A stretch of 64,000 nucleotides of DNA from Nemania diffusa (Eukaryota; Ascomycota; Sordariomycetes; Xylariales; Xylariaceae): contig JBBPUQ010000009.1 of assembly GCA_038501195.1 (NCBI GenBank), positions 2,914,001-2,978,000 of the forward strand, read 5' to 3'. Every line of letters begins with the position of its first letter. The stretch's first letter is position 1. Shown in pieces: positions 1 to 13,650 of the stretch. Position numbers and translations under genes: made by a program. Below the pieces are notes generated by a model, which saw nothing but the letters and a program-made list of their open reading frames with translations, made no database searches and was not told the DNA's origin.

Positions 1-3000
1 ATATTTTATAAAAAAAAAAAAACTAATAAATTAATTTAATAATAAATTAAATTATTAAATAATAAAAATATATTATAAAATTATTAATAATAATAAAAAA
101 AATATTTTTAAATTTTTTTTATTAAATTTTTAAAAAAGTTTTTAATAATTTTATATAAATTAATTATATATATATTTAAAAAATTTATTTTTAAAATAAA
201 ACTTTAAATATTTAAAAAAAAAAATTATAAATTTTTTATTATTATATATTAAATAAAATAAATTTTATTATAAAATAATTTAAAAAAAGTAAAATTATAA
301 TAATTAATAATATTTAATAAATATTTTAAAAATTTTTTTAATATATATATAAAAATTTTATAATTAAAACTTTAATATAAAAAAACTTTTAATAAAATTA
401 TTAAAATAAAAAAAAATAATATAAAAAAAAATATTTATAAAAAAATATTTTAATAATAATAAAATTAATATAATAAAAAAATATTATATATATAAAAAAT
501 AAAAAAAATTTTAAATATATATATAAAATTATATAAAAATTATTAATTTTATTAATTAATTATTAATATAATAAAAAAATAACAAAAATTAAAAATTTTT
601 ATATATAAATTAATTATATATATTAAAAATATTTTTTTATTATTTAAAAATATTAATTTTAAAAATTTATAATTTAAATATTTATTATAATAAAAATTTA
701 AATTAAATTTTTTTTATATAAAAAAAATTATTATAAATTATATTTATATTTAAATAAATAAATTTTAAAAATAATTAATATATATAATATAATTAATAAA
801 TAATTAAAATAATTAAATAAATTTTATTATTTATTTAAAATAATAAATTTATTAAAAATTAAATAAAATAATAAATATAAAAAAATAACAATAATAAAAA
901 AAAAAAATATTTATATAAATATATTAATTTAATTAAAAAAATTAAATTTATTTTTTAGTTTTTTTAATTTTAGTTTTTTTTTTAAAATATATAATATTAT
1001 TTAATTTTTAAATTTATTATTAATATTATATTTATTATAACTTAAATAATATTTAATATTTTATTAAAAATTTTAAAAATATATTTATTATATTAAATTA
1101 TTATTATTTAAATAAATTAATTAAATTATAAAATTAAATAAAAATAATAATTATAAATAAATTTATAAAAAATTATAAAAATAATAATAAAATATTTAAT
1201 TTAAATATTAAAATTAAATTTAAATATTATATTTAATTAATTTTAATTTAATTTATATTAAATTTTTAATTTTTAAAAAAAATAATATAATAATTTATAT
1301 AAACTATTAATTTTTATATTTATTTTATTAATTATAAATTAAAACTTATATATTTTATTATAATATAATTTTATAATTTTTATTAATTTATAAAAACTAT
1401 AATTTTTAAAATAATTTATTTTAAAAAAAATTTAATTAAAATTTATAATTTTATTTATAATTTTATTTATAATTTTATATATTTATATATTTTATATAAT
1501 ATATATATACAATTTAGCTTTTTTTTTTTTTTTTTTTATTTTAAAGTTTTTAATTAATAATATTAATAAATTAATTTTTATATTTTTTATAATTATAATA
1601 ATAAAATAGTTTAAAAAAAAATTGTTTTATTTATAATAATTTTTAATATTATAATTTTTTTATTATAATTTTTTAAATTTTAAATTATATTTTTTTAAAA
1701 AATTAAATTAATTAAATTTATATTTTTTATAATTAATATTTTAATTTTAATAAATTAAAAAATAATTATAAAATTTTTAATTATATTTAATTTAATAAAT
1801 ATAAAAGTTTTTTATTTTTATTTTTAAATTTTAATTATTAATAAATTAATTATTTTTTAAAAAAAATATATTAATTATAATATTATTTTTTTTTTATTTA
1901 TATTAAAAAATAATATTAAAATTATTTAAAAAATTTATTTATTTAATTTATTTTATTAAAAAAACTTTTTTAATTAATTAATAAATTAATATTTAATAAT
2001 TAATAATTATTTTAAATTATATATTTAATAATTTAAAGTAATAATATTTAAAAGTTTATATTATTATTAATATTTTTTAATTTTAAATTAAATAAATTTT
2101 TATTTATTATTTTTTTATTTTTATTAAATAGTTTTTTTAATTATATTATATAATATATTTATTTTAATATATATTAAAACTTTAAATTAAAAAAAAAGTT
2201 AATATTAAAGCTAATATAATTAATTTTTTTATTATTTTAAAAATTTTTTATTATTTTAATTTTAACTTTTATTTATAGTTATTTTTTAATAATTATATAA
2301 ATAATTTAAAAATATTATTAATATAATAAATAAATATTTTTATAAAATTATATAGTTTTAAAAATAATTAAATTAATATTATAGTTTTAAAATTTTTAAA
2401 TCTTTAATTTAAAATAATTTTAATTTTTTTTAAATTTATTTTAATATTTTAATTAATTTTTAAAATTATATTTAAATAATTAATTATAATAATTTTAAAA
2501 TAAAATTTATAAATATTTTTTTAAAAATTAGTTTTATATAAATAATATATTATTTTTTTATATTATTTTTAATATTTTAAAGTTTTATTAAAATAAATTA
2601 AAATATTATTAATATATATATTAATAATTTAATTAAATAAATTATAAAATTAAATATTAATAAAACTTTATTATTATATAAATTTTATTTTTAAATTAAA
2701 TAATAAAATTATTTAATAAAAAATTTTTAATTTAATTTAAAAAATAATTAAAAAATAAAATTTAATTATTAATAATAATTAATTAAAAATTTTAATAATA
2801 TTAAATTTTAAATATATTTTTAATTTATAATAATTAAATAATATATTTTTAAAATTAAAAATTTAAATAATTTAATTTTTTAAAAATTAATATAAAACTT
2901 TTTATTAATTAAATAAAATTTAAATATAAATAAAATAAATATTATATTTAAATTTATATATAATTTAATAAACTTTAATTTTAATAATTCTTTTATTTTT

Positions 3001-3235
3001 TTTTTTAAAAAAAAAAATATATTAAATTAATATATAATATTATATAAAGCTATTATTTTTAAATTTATTATTAAATTTTAAAACTAAATTATAATTAAAT
3101 TAAAATAATAATATTTTAATTAATTAAATTTTAAAAAAAAATCTTTTTAAATAAATTAATTTTTTAAATATTAATTATTTTATTAATTTAATATATTTAA
3201 AATTTTTATTAAATAAAAATAATATTAATTTATTG

Positions 3236-3501
3236 TTAATATTAAATAAACTATATATATATAATAATATATATAAATTATATATAAATAAAATATAAAA
3301 CTAGTTATATTATATTTATATTAATAATTAATTTTAAAAAAAGTTTTTTTATATAATTAAAAATTTTATTATAAATAAAATTTTTATTAATATATAAAAT
3401 AAATATTTATTTATATAACTATATATTTATTTATATAATTATAATATAAATATTATAATATATAAACTATAATATATAGTTATAATTAATATTAATATTT
3501 T
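3236..3501 (+). repeat. RIP-diverged repeat, copy A (pair with 10862-11127)
   Basis: This 266-bp stretch aligns without a visible gap to 10862-11127. The differences I could find are all C/T or G/A transitions, and this copy carries the A or T at most of them, so it is the more heavily mutated member. It is probably a fragment of a dispersed element; its family cannot be recognised. Confidence 0.8.
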
Positions 3502-3549
3502 TATATTAGTTTTTTTTTTTTTTTTTAATTATAACTAAGTATTATATAA

Positions 3550-3602
3550 AAACAAAAAAATAAAAAAAAAACAAAAAAATAAAAAAAAAACAAAAAAATA
3601 AT
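3550..3602 (+). repeat. A-rich tandem repeat, unit about 19 bp, three copies
   Basis: A run of A and T broken regularly by single C residues forms three consecutive units of the type ACAAAAAAATAAAAAAAAA. It is low-complexity sequence with no sign of function. Confidence 0.6.
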
Positions 3603-4050
3603 ATATTTTATAATAGCTTGGTTTTATTATATAATAAATCGATTGTTTTATAGCTATATATAAATAATATAATTTAATTATTTGCTATATTGATTTAATT
3701 TATATATTATATAATATTTTTAATTAATTAAAATAACAAATTATTATTTATTAAATTATTAACTATAGTTAATTTATTTAAAAATAATTTTTTTATATAG
3801 TAATAAAGTTTATAATAAATTATTAATAATTAATTCAATAAGTTTTATATAGTTAATTAATTAACTATTATTTATTAACTTATTTATTTAATAAATAACT
3901 ATTATATAAATAAAAAAAAGTTTTAAATATTATATAAAAAAAATAAATAATATTAGTTAAAATATTAGTTTATATAATATAGAATTTTAAATATAAATAT
4001 TTAACTAGTTTTTGTTTATTTTTGTTTTTTTTTTTCGTTTTTTTTTTATA

Positions 4051-4068
4051 TATTTATTTATTTATTTA

Positions 4069-4149
<81 letters not shown>

Positions 4150-4170
4150 TTATTTATTTATATATATATA
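4051..4170. repeat. (TTTA)n and (TA)n microsatellite
   Basis: About seven TTTA units are followed by a long uninterrupted TA tract and then degenerate TATTTA units. The open frame that runs through it encodes only a low-complexity Tyr/Ile string and is not a gene. Confidence 0.9.
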
Positions 4171-4982
4171 CTTATTATATAATAGTAGCAGTAATAATAT
4201 AATAGCTATTGTTTGTTTTTGCTTTATATTTGCTTTTTTGAGCAATATATTATAGTTTTAAAACTTTGTTTAAATTAAAAATAATAATATAGTAAAAATA
4301 TACAGCTTTTTAATTAAAAGCTAAGCTTATTAAACTTTTATATAGTCGCTTTATATAAATATATATTTATTTTTATATAAATAAATCTTTTATATATTTT
4401 TAATTAATATATTTAATTATATAATAAATTAAAAAAATATTATTTATATTGCTTTTTTTATTAATATTTTTTTTTAAATATTAATTTTAAATATTTTTAT
4501 AAATATTTAAACAAAACTTATATATTAAAAAAAATATTTTTAAGTTATTTTAATTTAAAATTAAAATTTAGTTATATTATTTTATATTAATAGCTTTTAA
4601 AATAATTATTAATATTATATTAATATATTATTTATTAAATATTATTAAATTTTTAACTTTTAAAAAAATATATATAATATATATATTTAATGTTTATATA
4701 ATATTTATTGTTTTTAATATAGTTTATAAAAAAAAAAAAAAAATAAAAAAAAAAAAAAAAGATTTAATTTTGTTTTATATTTTATATAATAACTAAAAAA
4801 TAACAAATTTAATTTTTTAGTTTTTTTTAATAATATTTTTTTTATATATATTATATAAATATTTTTTATATATATATATATTAAAATATTTTATATTATA
4901 TATAAGTTATTAAATATATATATATTTTTCAATTTTATTTTAAATATAAAAGTTTATTATATATATATTTATTAGTTAATTT

Positions 4983-5130
4983 AAAATAAAAATATATTAT
5001 ATATATATATAGTTATTAATATAAAATAAAAATATATTATATATATATATAACTATTAATATAAAATAAAAATATATTATATATATATATAGCTGTTAAT
5101 ATAAAGTAAAAATATATTATATATAAATAT
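4983..5130 (+). repeat. 40-bp tandem repeat, about 3.7 copies
   Basis: AAAATAAA recurs at 4983, 5023 and 5063, and a variant at 5103, giving an exact 40-bp period. Each unit contains AAATATATTATATATATATATA followed by a variable AGTTATT, AACTATT or AGCTGTT. The unit differences are mostly transitions. Confidence 0.8.
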
Positions 5131-5223
5131 TTTTAAATATATATAACAAAAAAAAAAAATAAAAAAAATCAACAAAGTTTAAAATTAATAATTCTTACTA
5201 TTAATTTTAAATTTTATTTATTT

Positions 5224-5364
5224 TAACTAAAAATTAAACTTAAAATATATAATAAATATTATAAATATTATTATTATATTATTAAAACTTATTTATTAAA
5301 AATAAATTTTTTATAATATTTAAATATATATTTTTTTATATAAAAAAAAAGCAGTTTTTATATA
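5224..5364 (+). repeat. Diverged direct repeat, copy 1 (pair with 5459-5602)
   Basis: A stretch of about 140 bp starting TAACTAAAAATTAAACTT is repeated 235 bp downstream with substitutions and small length changes. Both copies end in an A-run followed by CAGTTTTTATATA. This is probably an old local duplication within a degenerate element. Confidence 0.7.
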
Positions 5365-5458
5365 AAAGTCGTTTTATATTATATAAAAATAAAATATTAT
5401 AAAAAAAAAACTTTAATTTAATTATATTATTTATAGCAATATAATTAAATTAATACTT

Positions 5459-5602
5459 TAGTTAAAAATTAAACTTAAAATATATAAAAAAAGTTATATA
5501 TATTATTATTATATTATTAAAATTTGTTTATTAAAAGTAAATTTTTTATAATATTTTAAATATATATTTTTTTATATAAAAAAAAAACAGTTTTTATATA
5601 AT
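5459..5602 (+). repeat. Diverged direct repeat, copy 2 (pair with 5224-5364)
   Basis: Second copy of the repeat at 5224-5364. It begins TAGTTAAAAATTAAACTT and differs from copy 1 mainly by transitions. Confidence 0.7.
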
Positions 5603-8600
5603 AATTATTTCTTATTATATATTTGTTTTTATTTTATTTATTAATATTTTAATTTATATAATAAATTTATTAATAAATACTAAAGTTTTAAATATTTAAT
5701 TTAATTTTTGTTTTATAAATATATTAATAAAATTATTAATATTATTTATTTATTATATTTTAAAAATTTCTTTATTTTTATATAATTTATAAAATAATAT
5801 AATATTAATTATAAGTTGTTTTTTTTATATTATTTTAAATTTAACTAAATAATTATATAAAAGTTTTAAATTTAAATATAAAACTATTAAAATTAAAATA
5901 ATTTTTAATATAATTAAAATTTATTAAATTGTTATATATAAAGCGATTATATTATTAAAACTATTAATTATATTATATAGTTTATTTATAAATATATTAT
6001 AAATAACTTTTTTATATTTGTTTAAATTTTAATATATAATATTATTAATAATTTTAAAACTTAAATTATTTTTTATATATTATTTTATTATTAATATAAT
6101 AATAAATCTAAATTATAAAATTATATTTATATTATTTACAAATAATTTATTAATAAATATAAATAACTTTATATAATTTAAATTTAATAATATAAAAGTT
6201 AATTTATAGTTCAAATTATTTATTTATTATTAAATTTTTTAATTTAAATTTTTAATATTATTTAATTAAAAATTAATTATTTATATAATTATTAATAAAT
6301 TATATATAACTTTTAATTAATATATATTATTAATATATATTTTTTATATATATTATAAAATATATTTTTAAATAGTTTTTTTTATATAATAATTAATTAA
6401 AACTAATTGATTATTTTAGCTTTTTTAAATTAAAATTATATTATTTTTATATAATAAAATAATTTATTTACTATTAAATTTAATTAAATAATTTAATCGA
6501 AATTGTTTTTTTAGTTTTATATAAAAGCTAGTTTATTATAATTTATGTTTTTTTTTTATTAAAAAATTTAATATAACAAAATTAAATATATTATTTATTT
6601 ATAAATTTATAATATTAAAATTGTTTATTTATTTTATTATATATAAAAAATATAAATTATATATAAATATAAATATATTAAATTTTTTATAATAATATTA
6701 ATAATATATTTTAAATTAATATAGTTTTAATTTAATTAATTTATATAATAATTATATAATTTTTAAAATAATATTTTTAAAATATTTAAATTTTAATTTA
6801 ATTAGTAATTATATTAAAAAAAATTTTATTAGTTTATTTTTTAATTATATATATATTTATATAATATTTTAAAGTTTATTTAAAATATTATAATTATAAA
6901 TTAATAAAAGTTTAAATATAAATAATAATTTTTAGTTTATTTATTAAATAATTAAAAATTAAATAAATATTAACTTTTTTTTAAAATTTAAATATTTTTA
7001 TATAATAAGTTTTAACTTTTTATATAATTTAATTATTTTTTTTTTTAATTTTTTATATAAAATAAAACTTAAAAATTTAAATATTTTTATATTTTATTTA
7101 ATTATATTTAATAAACTAAAATATTTTTTATATAATAAAATTATTAATTTTAATAATATTTAATTTTTTAAATAATACTTTAAATATATTAATTATATTG
7201 TTTTTTTATAATTTTATTATTAATATATATATTTTTTATTTTTTTATTATAAAAAAACTATAGCTAATTTATTATATAAAAATTATATATATATTTGCAT
7301 TTTTTTTTAATTTATTGCATTTTTTTTATATAATTAAAATTTAAAAATATTAAATTTTTATTAAATTTATTTTTTAATTTTTTAATCGATTAAATTTTAT
7401 ATAGTTTATTTTAGCTTTGTTTTTTTGTTTATATAAATATTTCGTTTTTTAAAAATAATAAAAATATATTATATATAGCTAAATTATTATATTTATTAAT
7501 TATATAATTAATTTTAACTTTTATATATTTTTTATATAATATTTTTATTGTTTTTTTTATTGCTTTAGCTTTTTATATAATATTTAATAATAAAAGCAAA
7601 TTTTAATTAATTTTTAAATATATATTAAAAATTAATAAAATAAATATAAAGCTATTTAATTTTGCAATATTATTTAAAGCTTTAATTGCTATTTATAAAA
7701 TTAATTTTTATTTTATATAATAGCTTATTTTTATTTTAAAAATATTATATATATATTAAAATAATTTATATGTTTTTTTTATTTTATTTATTATTTAATA
7801 AACTTTAATAAATATTATATAATATTATATATTTATTATTTATATATAATTTTAAAATTTTTTAAATAAAAAATTAATATTTAAATTATAAACAATATAA
7901 TTTAATAGTTTTTAATATATATTAATTTAATATTTATATAATATTTTTTATATATTATATATAAATATAAATTTTAAAAATATTACTGCTTGAAAAAATA
8001 TTGTAACATTAATAATATAAAAGATTTATTTGTTATTTATTTATATAGCATTAATTATTACTTTATAATTAAAATTGCAATTATTTTTAATTAAAAATTT
8101 AAAATATTAAAATATTTAATTATATAATTAATAATAATAACAAAATTTTTAAATTTTTTTTAAAGTTAAATAATTTATATTATATTTTATATAATTAAAT
8201 ATTTTATATAAATATTTTATATAAAAATGTTTAAAATAACAATATAACTATTAAAGTTTTATTTTTATAAAATATATATTAATTTTATATAAACTTATAT
8301 TAAAAAAATAAATACTTTTATTTATATATAATAAAAATAGTTTTTTTATTATATTATATAATTAAATTTTTTATATTATTAAAATATATTTTTAAACAAT
8401 TAGCATTTTTAAAAAAAAATAAAAATAATGTTATAATATTAAAAATATAATAAGTTATTATATTTAATATATTTTTTATTTATATAGTATTAATTATAAT
8501 AATTATATAATTGTTATTAAAATAAATATATATTATTTTTAATATTTAGTTTATTTTTATATAAAAATATATTTAAAAATAAACTTTTAATTATATTTTT

Positions 8601-10861
8601 ATTATTATTAAATAATTAAAAATATTTATATTTTATAATTTATTTTAATATTTTATATAATATTAATTATTTAATATAAATTAATTAAATAAAATAATAA
8701 TATTTTAGTTTTAAATATTTTTATTTATTATATAATATATAAATATATTATTTATAAAAAACTAAATCGATTAATTTTTTTATTTTTTATTAATTTTTTA
8801 ATTGTTTTTATTTAATTTTAATTTAATATATTGAAAACTAATTAAATATTAATATATAATTAAAAATTATTTTATATAAATTAAAATATATATTTTTAAT
8901 ATAAGCTTTTTTTTAAAATATATAATTAATTAATTAATAATTTAACTTTTTATATATAAAATATTTTTTATTTATATAAAAGTTTTAAATAAATTATTTT
9001 TTTAATTATATAAAGTTTTATTAAATATTAAATAAATTTAAAAATTTTTATATATTTTTAAATTAAAAACTTTTTATATAATTATTTTAATAATATTTTT
9101 AGTTAATAAAATATATATTATTTATTTTTTATATAAAATATATTAATTTATTTTTATTTATTATTTAAAAACAAATTTATAAATTAATAAAAAAATTTTT
9201 ATATATAAATTTTTAAAATATTAAAACTATTATTAGTTTTAATATATTTTAATATATTTATATAACAATTATATTAAATTAAATTTTATTTTAATAGTTT
9301 ATATTAAAAATTTATTATATTTTTATAAACTTTATAATTATAATATTAAATATATTATAAATAAATAAATCAGAATTTTTTTTTTAATTTATATAAAAAT
9401 AATATTAATTTAATTAGTTTAATATTAATTATAGTTTATATTAATATTAAAATAAATATTTATTATATAATAAATTTTATTTTATATTTTTTTTGATTTA
9501 ATATTATATATATAAAAATTTTTTATATAACTTTTTAATATTATTAAAAAAATAATATAATATTAGTTTTTTATTATTTTAAATTATTAATATATATTAA
9601 TAAATAATTATATTTTATTATATAATAAATTATATAATTTATTAAAATAGTTTTTTTTTTTTTTTTATATTTTTTAAAAAATAATATATTTTTTTAATAA
9701 AATTATTTTGTTTTATATATTTTAAATCAAAAATAATTTAAAAAATATATTTAATATTATTAAATGAAATATTATATAAATATAAAATTGTTATTTAAAA
9801 ATATATAAAAAGTAATATATTATAAAATATTTATAAATTAATTAAAAGTTTAATTTATAATTAATAATTATTATATATTAATATATAAAATTAAAAATAT
9901 ATTTATATTTAATAGTTAATTATATAAACAGTTTATTATTTTTTTTTATAAATATTTAAAAGTATATATTTAAAATTAAGTTTAGTTATATTAGTTTTAA
10001 TTAAAATATATTTATATTATTTATAATTATATAAAACTATTAATTTAAAGTTAATAAATTAAATATTTATATAAAAAATAATAAAATTAATTAAATAGTT
10101 AAAAAAAAAATTTATTTATTATTATTAAATAAATATTAGCTTTATATAATTTATATAAATTTTATTTATTATTTTATATTATTGTTGCTATTATATTATA
10201 TATTTTTTTATTTTAAAATATTAAACAATTTTTATTAAACTAGTTTATTTATTTAATTTTATATTTTATATATTTAATATTTAAAGTTTTTAATATATAA
10301 CTTTTATAATAACTAATTAATTAAATTTAAATATTTATATTTAATAATATAATAAACTATTTAAATATTAAATATAATTAATATTATTGTTACAATATTA
10401 AACTTTTAATTTTATAATTAAATATTAATATATTTTTATATATAATGTTTTAAAAATTTATAGTTAAAAACGATTTTGTTATATTAATTATTATTATTAT
10501 ATATAATAAAAAGTTTTTTTTTATTATATAACTGTTTTAATATTATAATAATTAAAAATATAAAATAAAAAGTAAAAAAAATTTATTATTTAGCTATTAT
10601 ATAATAAATAGTTTAATATAATTATATATTATTATTTTTAATATTATTTTTTATATTTAAAACTTTATAATATTACAAAATATATTTTAATATAATAGTT
10701 ACATTTGATTTTTTATTTTAAACTTTGTTATATAAAAATTATTTAATTTATATAAAGTAAAAACTTTAAAATATAATATAAAAATTTATTAAATTTAATT
10801 AAACTTTAAATTAGCTTTATTTTTACTTTTGTTAAATTATAATATATTTTATAATTAGAAA

Positions 10862-11127
10862 TTAATATTAAATAAATTATATATATATAATAATATATAT
10901 AAGTTATATATAAATAAAATATAAAGCTAATTATATTATATTTATATTAATAATTAATTTTAAAAAAGGTTTTTTTATATAATTAAAAATTTTATTGTAA
11001 ATAAAATCTTTATTAATATATAAAATAAATGTTTGTTTATATAACTATATATTTATTTATATAACTATAATATAAATATTATAATATATAAACTATAACA
11101 TATAATTATAACTAATATTAATATTTT
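10862..11127 (+). repeat. RIP-diverged repeat, copy B (pair with 3236-3501)
   Basis: This is the partner of 3236-3501, same length and orientation, 7.6 kb apart. It keeps more C and G, for example AACATAT where copy A has AATATAT, and TTGTAA where copy A has TTATAA. Both changes are CpA to TpA when read on the appropriate strand. Confidence 0.8.
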
Positions 11128-13650
11128 AACAATTAAAAATTTTTTATTATTTTTATATAAAATATTAATATTAATTATTTAATTAATATTAAATATTTTT
11201 ATAATATATTAAATTAAAATTAATTTATTAAATATATTAAGTTTTTTTTAATAAATTTAATTTAAATTATTAATATAGTTTTATTTTAATTAAATAATAA
11301 TTTTTATATTAATAATTTAAATTTTAAAGTTTTAAATTATATTATTAATTAATATATTATTTTATAATATTTTATAATAATATTTAAAATTATTTTTTTT
11401 TAATTTAGTTTTTATTTTTAAATTTATTTTGTTTTATTATAAAATATAATATTATTTTTTAATTGTTTTATTATATTAATTTATATTTTATTAAATTTTT
11501 AAATCAATAGTTTTTTTAATTTTAATTTTTAATAAAATAATAATTATAAAAAAAATTATATAAAAATAAAAATATTATTAAATTATATAAATTATTTATA
11601 TTAATAATATATTAAAATATTTTATATTAATAATTAATATAAATTAATTATTATTTAATAATTAATATTAATAATTTTAAATTTTTAATTAAAAAAACAA
11701 TATTTATTTATTTTTAAAATAAATTTTAATATTTAGTTTATTTTATTAATTATTTTATTATAATAATTAATTAATAATATTAATTTTTTTAATTTAATAA
11801 TTTAAACTTTAAATTAATATTTAATTTTTTAAATTAATTATTAATTAATTAATAAATTAATTTAAATTTTAATATTATATAAAATAATAGTTATAATATT
11901 AATTTTATTAATTTATATTTATATAATTTAAAAAAAACTTAATAAATTATTTAAATTATTTAAATTAGTTATAATAAATATTTAAATTAATATAAAACTT
12001 TTTATTAATTTTATTTATTTTTTAAATTTTTAAAACTAAAAAATTTATTAAATTTTAATTTGTTATAGTTTTTTATTTTTTAAATAATTAATATATTATT
12101 TTTTTTAAAATATTATTTAATTATATATTTTTTTTTTTATAATTAAAACAAATATTATTATTTTAATATATTTTTTTTTAATTATTAATTAATTTTTTAT
12201 ATTTGCTATTTTAAAAAAATTTAGTTTTTTTTTTAGTTTTATTAAATTTATTATTAAAATAAAAGCTTTTTTTAAAATTAGCTATAATTAAAACTTGATT
12301 TTTTTAATTTTATTTAAATAATTATTAATAATTATAAATAATTTTAATAATTTTATTATAAAATTTTTTATATATAAAATTTAAATTAATATTAATTTTA
12401 AAAATTTTATTATTAAAATTAATATTTAAATATTTTTATAAAAATTAAATTTATTTTAATTTAAACATTTTTATTTTTTAAATAAAATTATTAAAATAAA
12501 AAATAAATTAATAAATATTTATTTATTTAAAAAATTTATAATAATATTTAATAAAAATTTATTAAATTATTATAATTTAATTTAAATTATAATAAATAAT
12601 AATTAATATTTAAATTATTTTAATTATATTATTAAATAATTAAATAATAAATAAATAATAAAATTTTATTAATTATAAAATAAACTTTTTAAATTAAAAT
12701 AATAAATAATATATTTAACTTTTTTTATTATAAAAAATAGTTTTATTTTTTTTAAATTTATTAATAAATTTATAAACTTAAATATTAAATTTATTTTTAT
12801 TATTAATAAACTTTTTAAAATATTTAATTTTTATTTTAATTTTATTTTAATAAATAATATATTAATTATTAAATTTAATTAAAAATTTTTTAAATATAAA
12901 TTATATAATTATATTATAAAATTAAAAAATAACATTTAAAATTTTTTTAAAAATATTATTTTTATATTTATATTTAAAAAATATAATTAAATTAAATTGT
13001 TTTTATAATATAATTATTTATTAATAAAAAAAATTAATTTAAATTTTTTATATAACAATTATATTTTATTTAATAATAAAATTTTTTTTTTATTTAAAAT
13101 TATTATTATTATTTTAATTTATTATTTTAAATTATTAATATAAAATTAATTTATAAAATTTTTTTTTATTATTAATAAATTTTATAAATAATAAAATAAT
13201 AAATAAAATAATAATTAAAATAATAATTAAAATTATAATTAATTAATTAAATAAACTTAATTAATTTTTAAATTTAATTTTAAATTTTTAAATAGTAATA
13301 TTTTTTTTAAAAATATAAATAATATATTATATTAATAGTTTTATTTTAAATATATAATTAAAATAATTTATTTATTATATATAAATTATATAAAATAAAT
13401 AATAATTATATATTTAAATTAAATATTTATTAATAAATAAAAAATAATTTTAAAATAATATTATAATTATAAAAAGTATAAAAATTAATTTATTAATTTT
13501 ATTAATTAAAAATTTTAAAAAAATTAAAAAAAAAAAAAAAGCTAACTTATATATATATTTTATATAAAATATATAAATATATAAAACTACAAATAAAATC
13601 GCAAGTAAAATTATAAAATTTAACTAAAGTTTTTTTAAAGTAAATTTTAT

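Larger units (their letters stand above)
1..13650. repeat. Extreme AT-rich block, probably RIP-mutated repeat DNA
   Basis: The sequence is almost only A and T for 13.6 kb, then changes within about 100 bp to ordinary mixed composition near 13650. The few remaining C residues sit mostly in ACTT, GCTT or ACTA contexts; CA and TG dinucleotides are rare. That is the pattern left by repeat-induced point mutation, which converts CpA to TpA on either strand in duplicated fungal DNA. No reading frame in it looks like a protein: the longest (4022-4255) is a run of Ile, Tyr and Phe made by a microsatellite. It is most likely a graveyard of old transposons, possibly pericentromeric or subtelomeric; the sequence alone cannot say which. 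No telomere repeat array is present. Confidence 0.85.

Noticed and set aside
4022..4255. 77-residue open frame in the AT block
   Set aside because: It is a translation of TTTA and TA microsatellites (runs of Ile, Tyr and Phe), with no protein-like composition.
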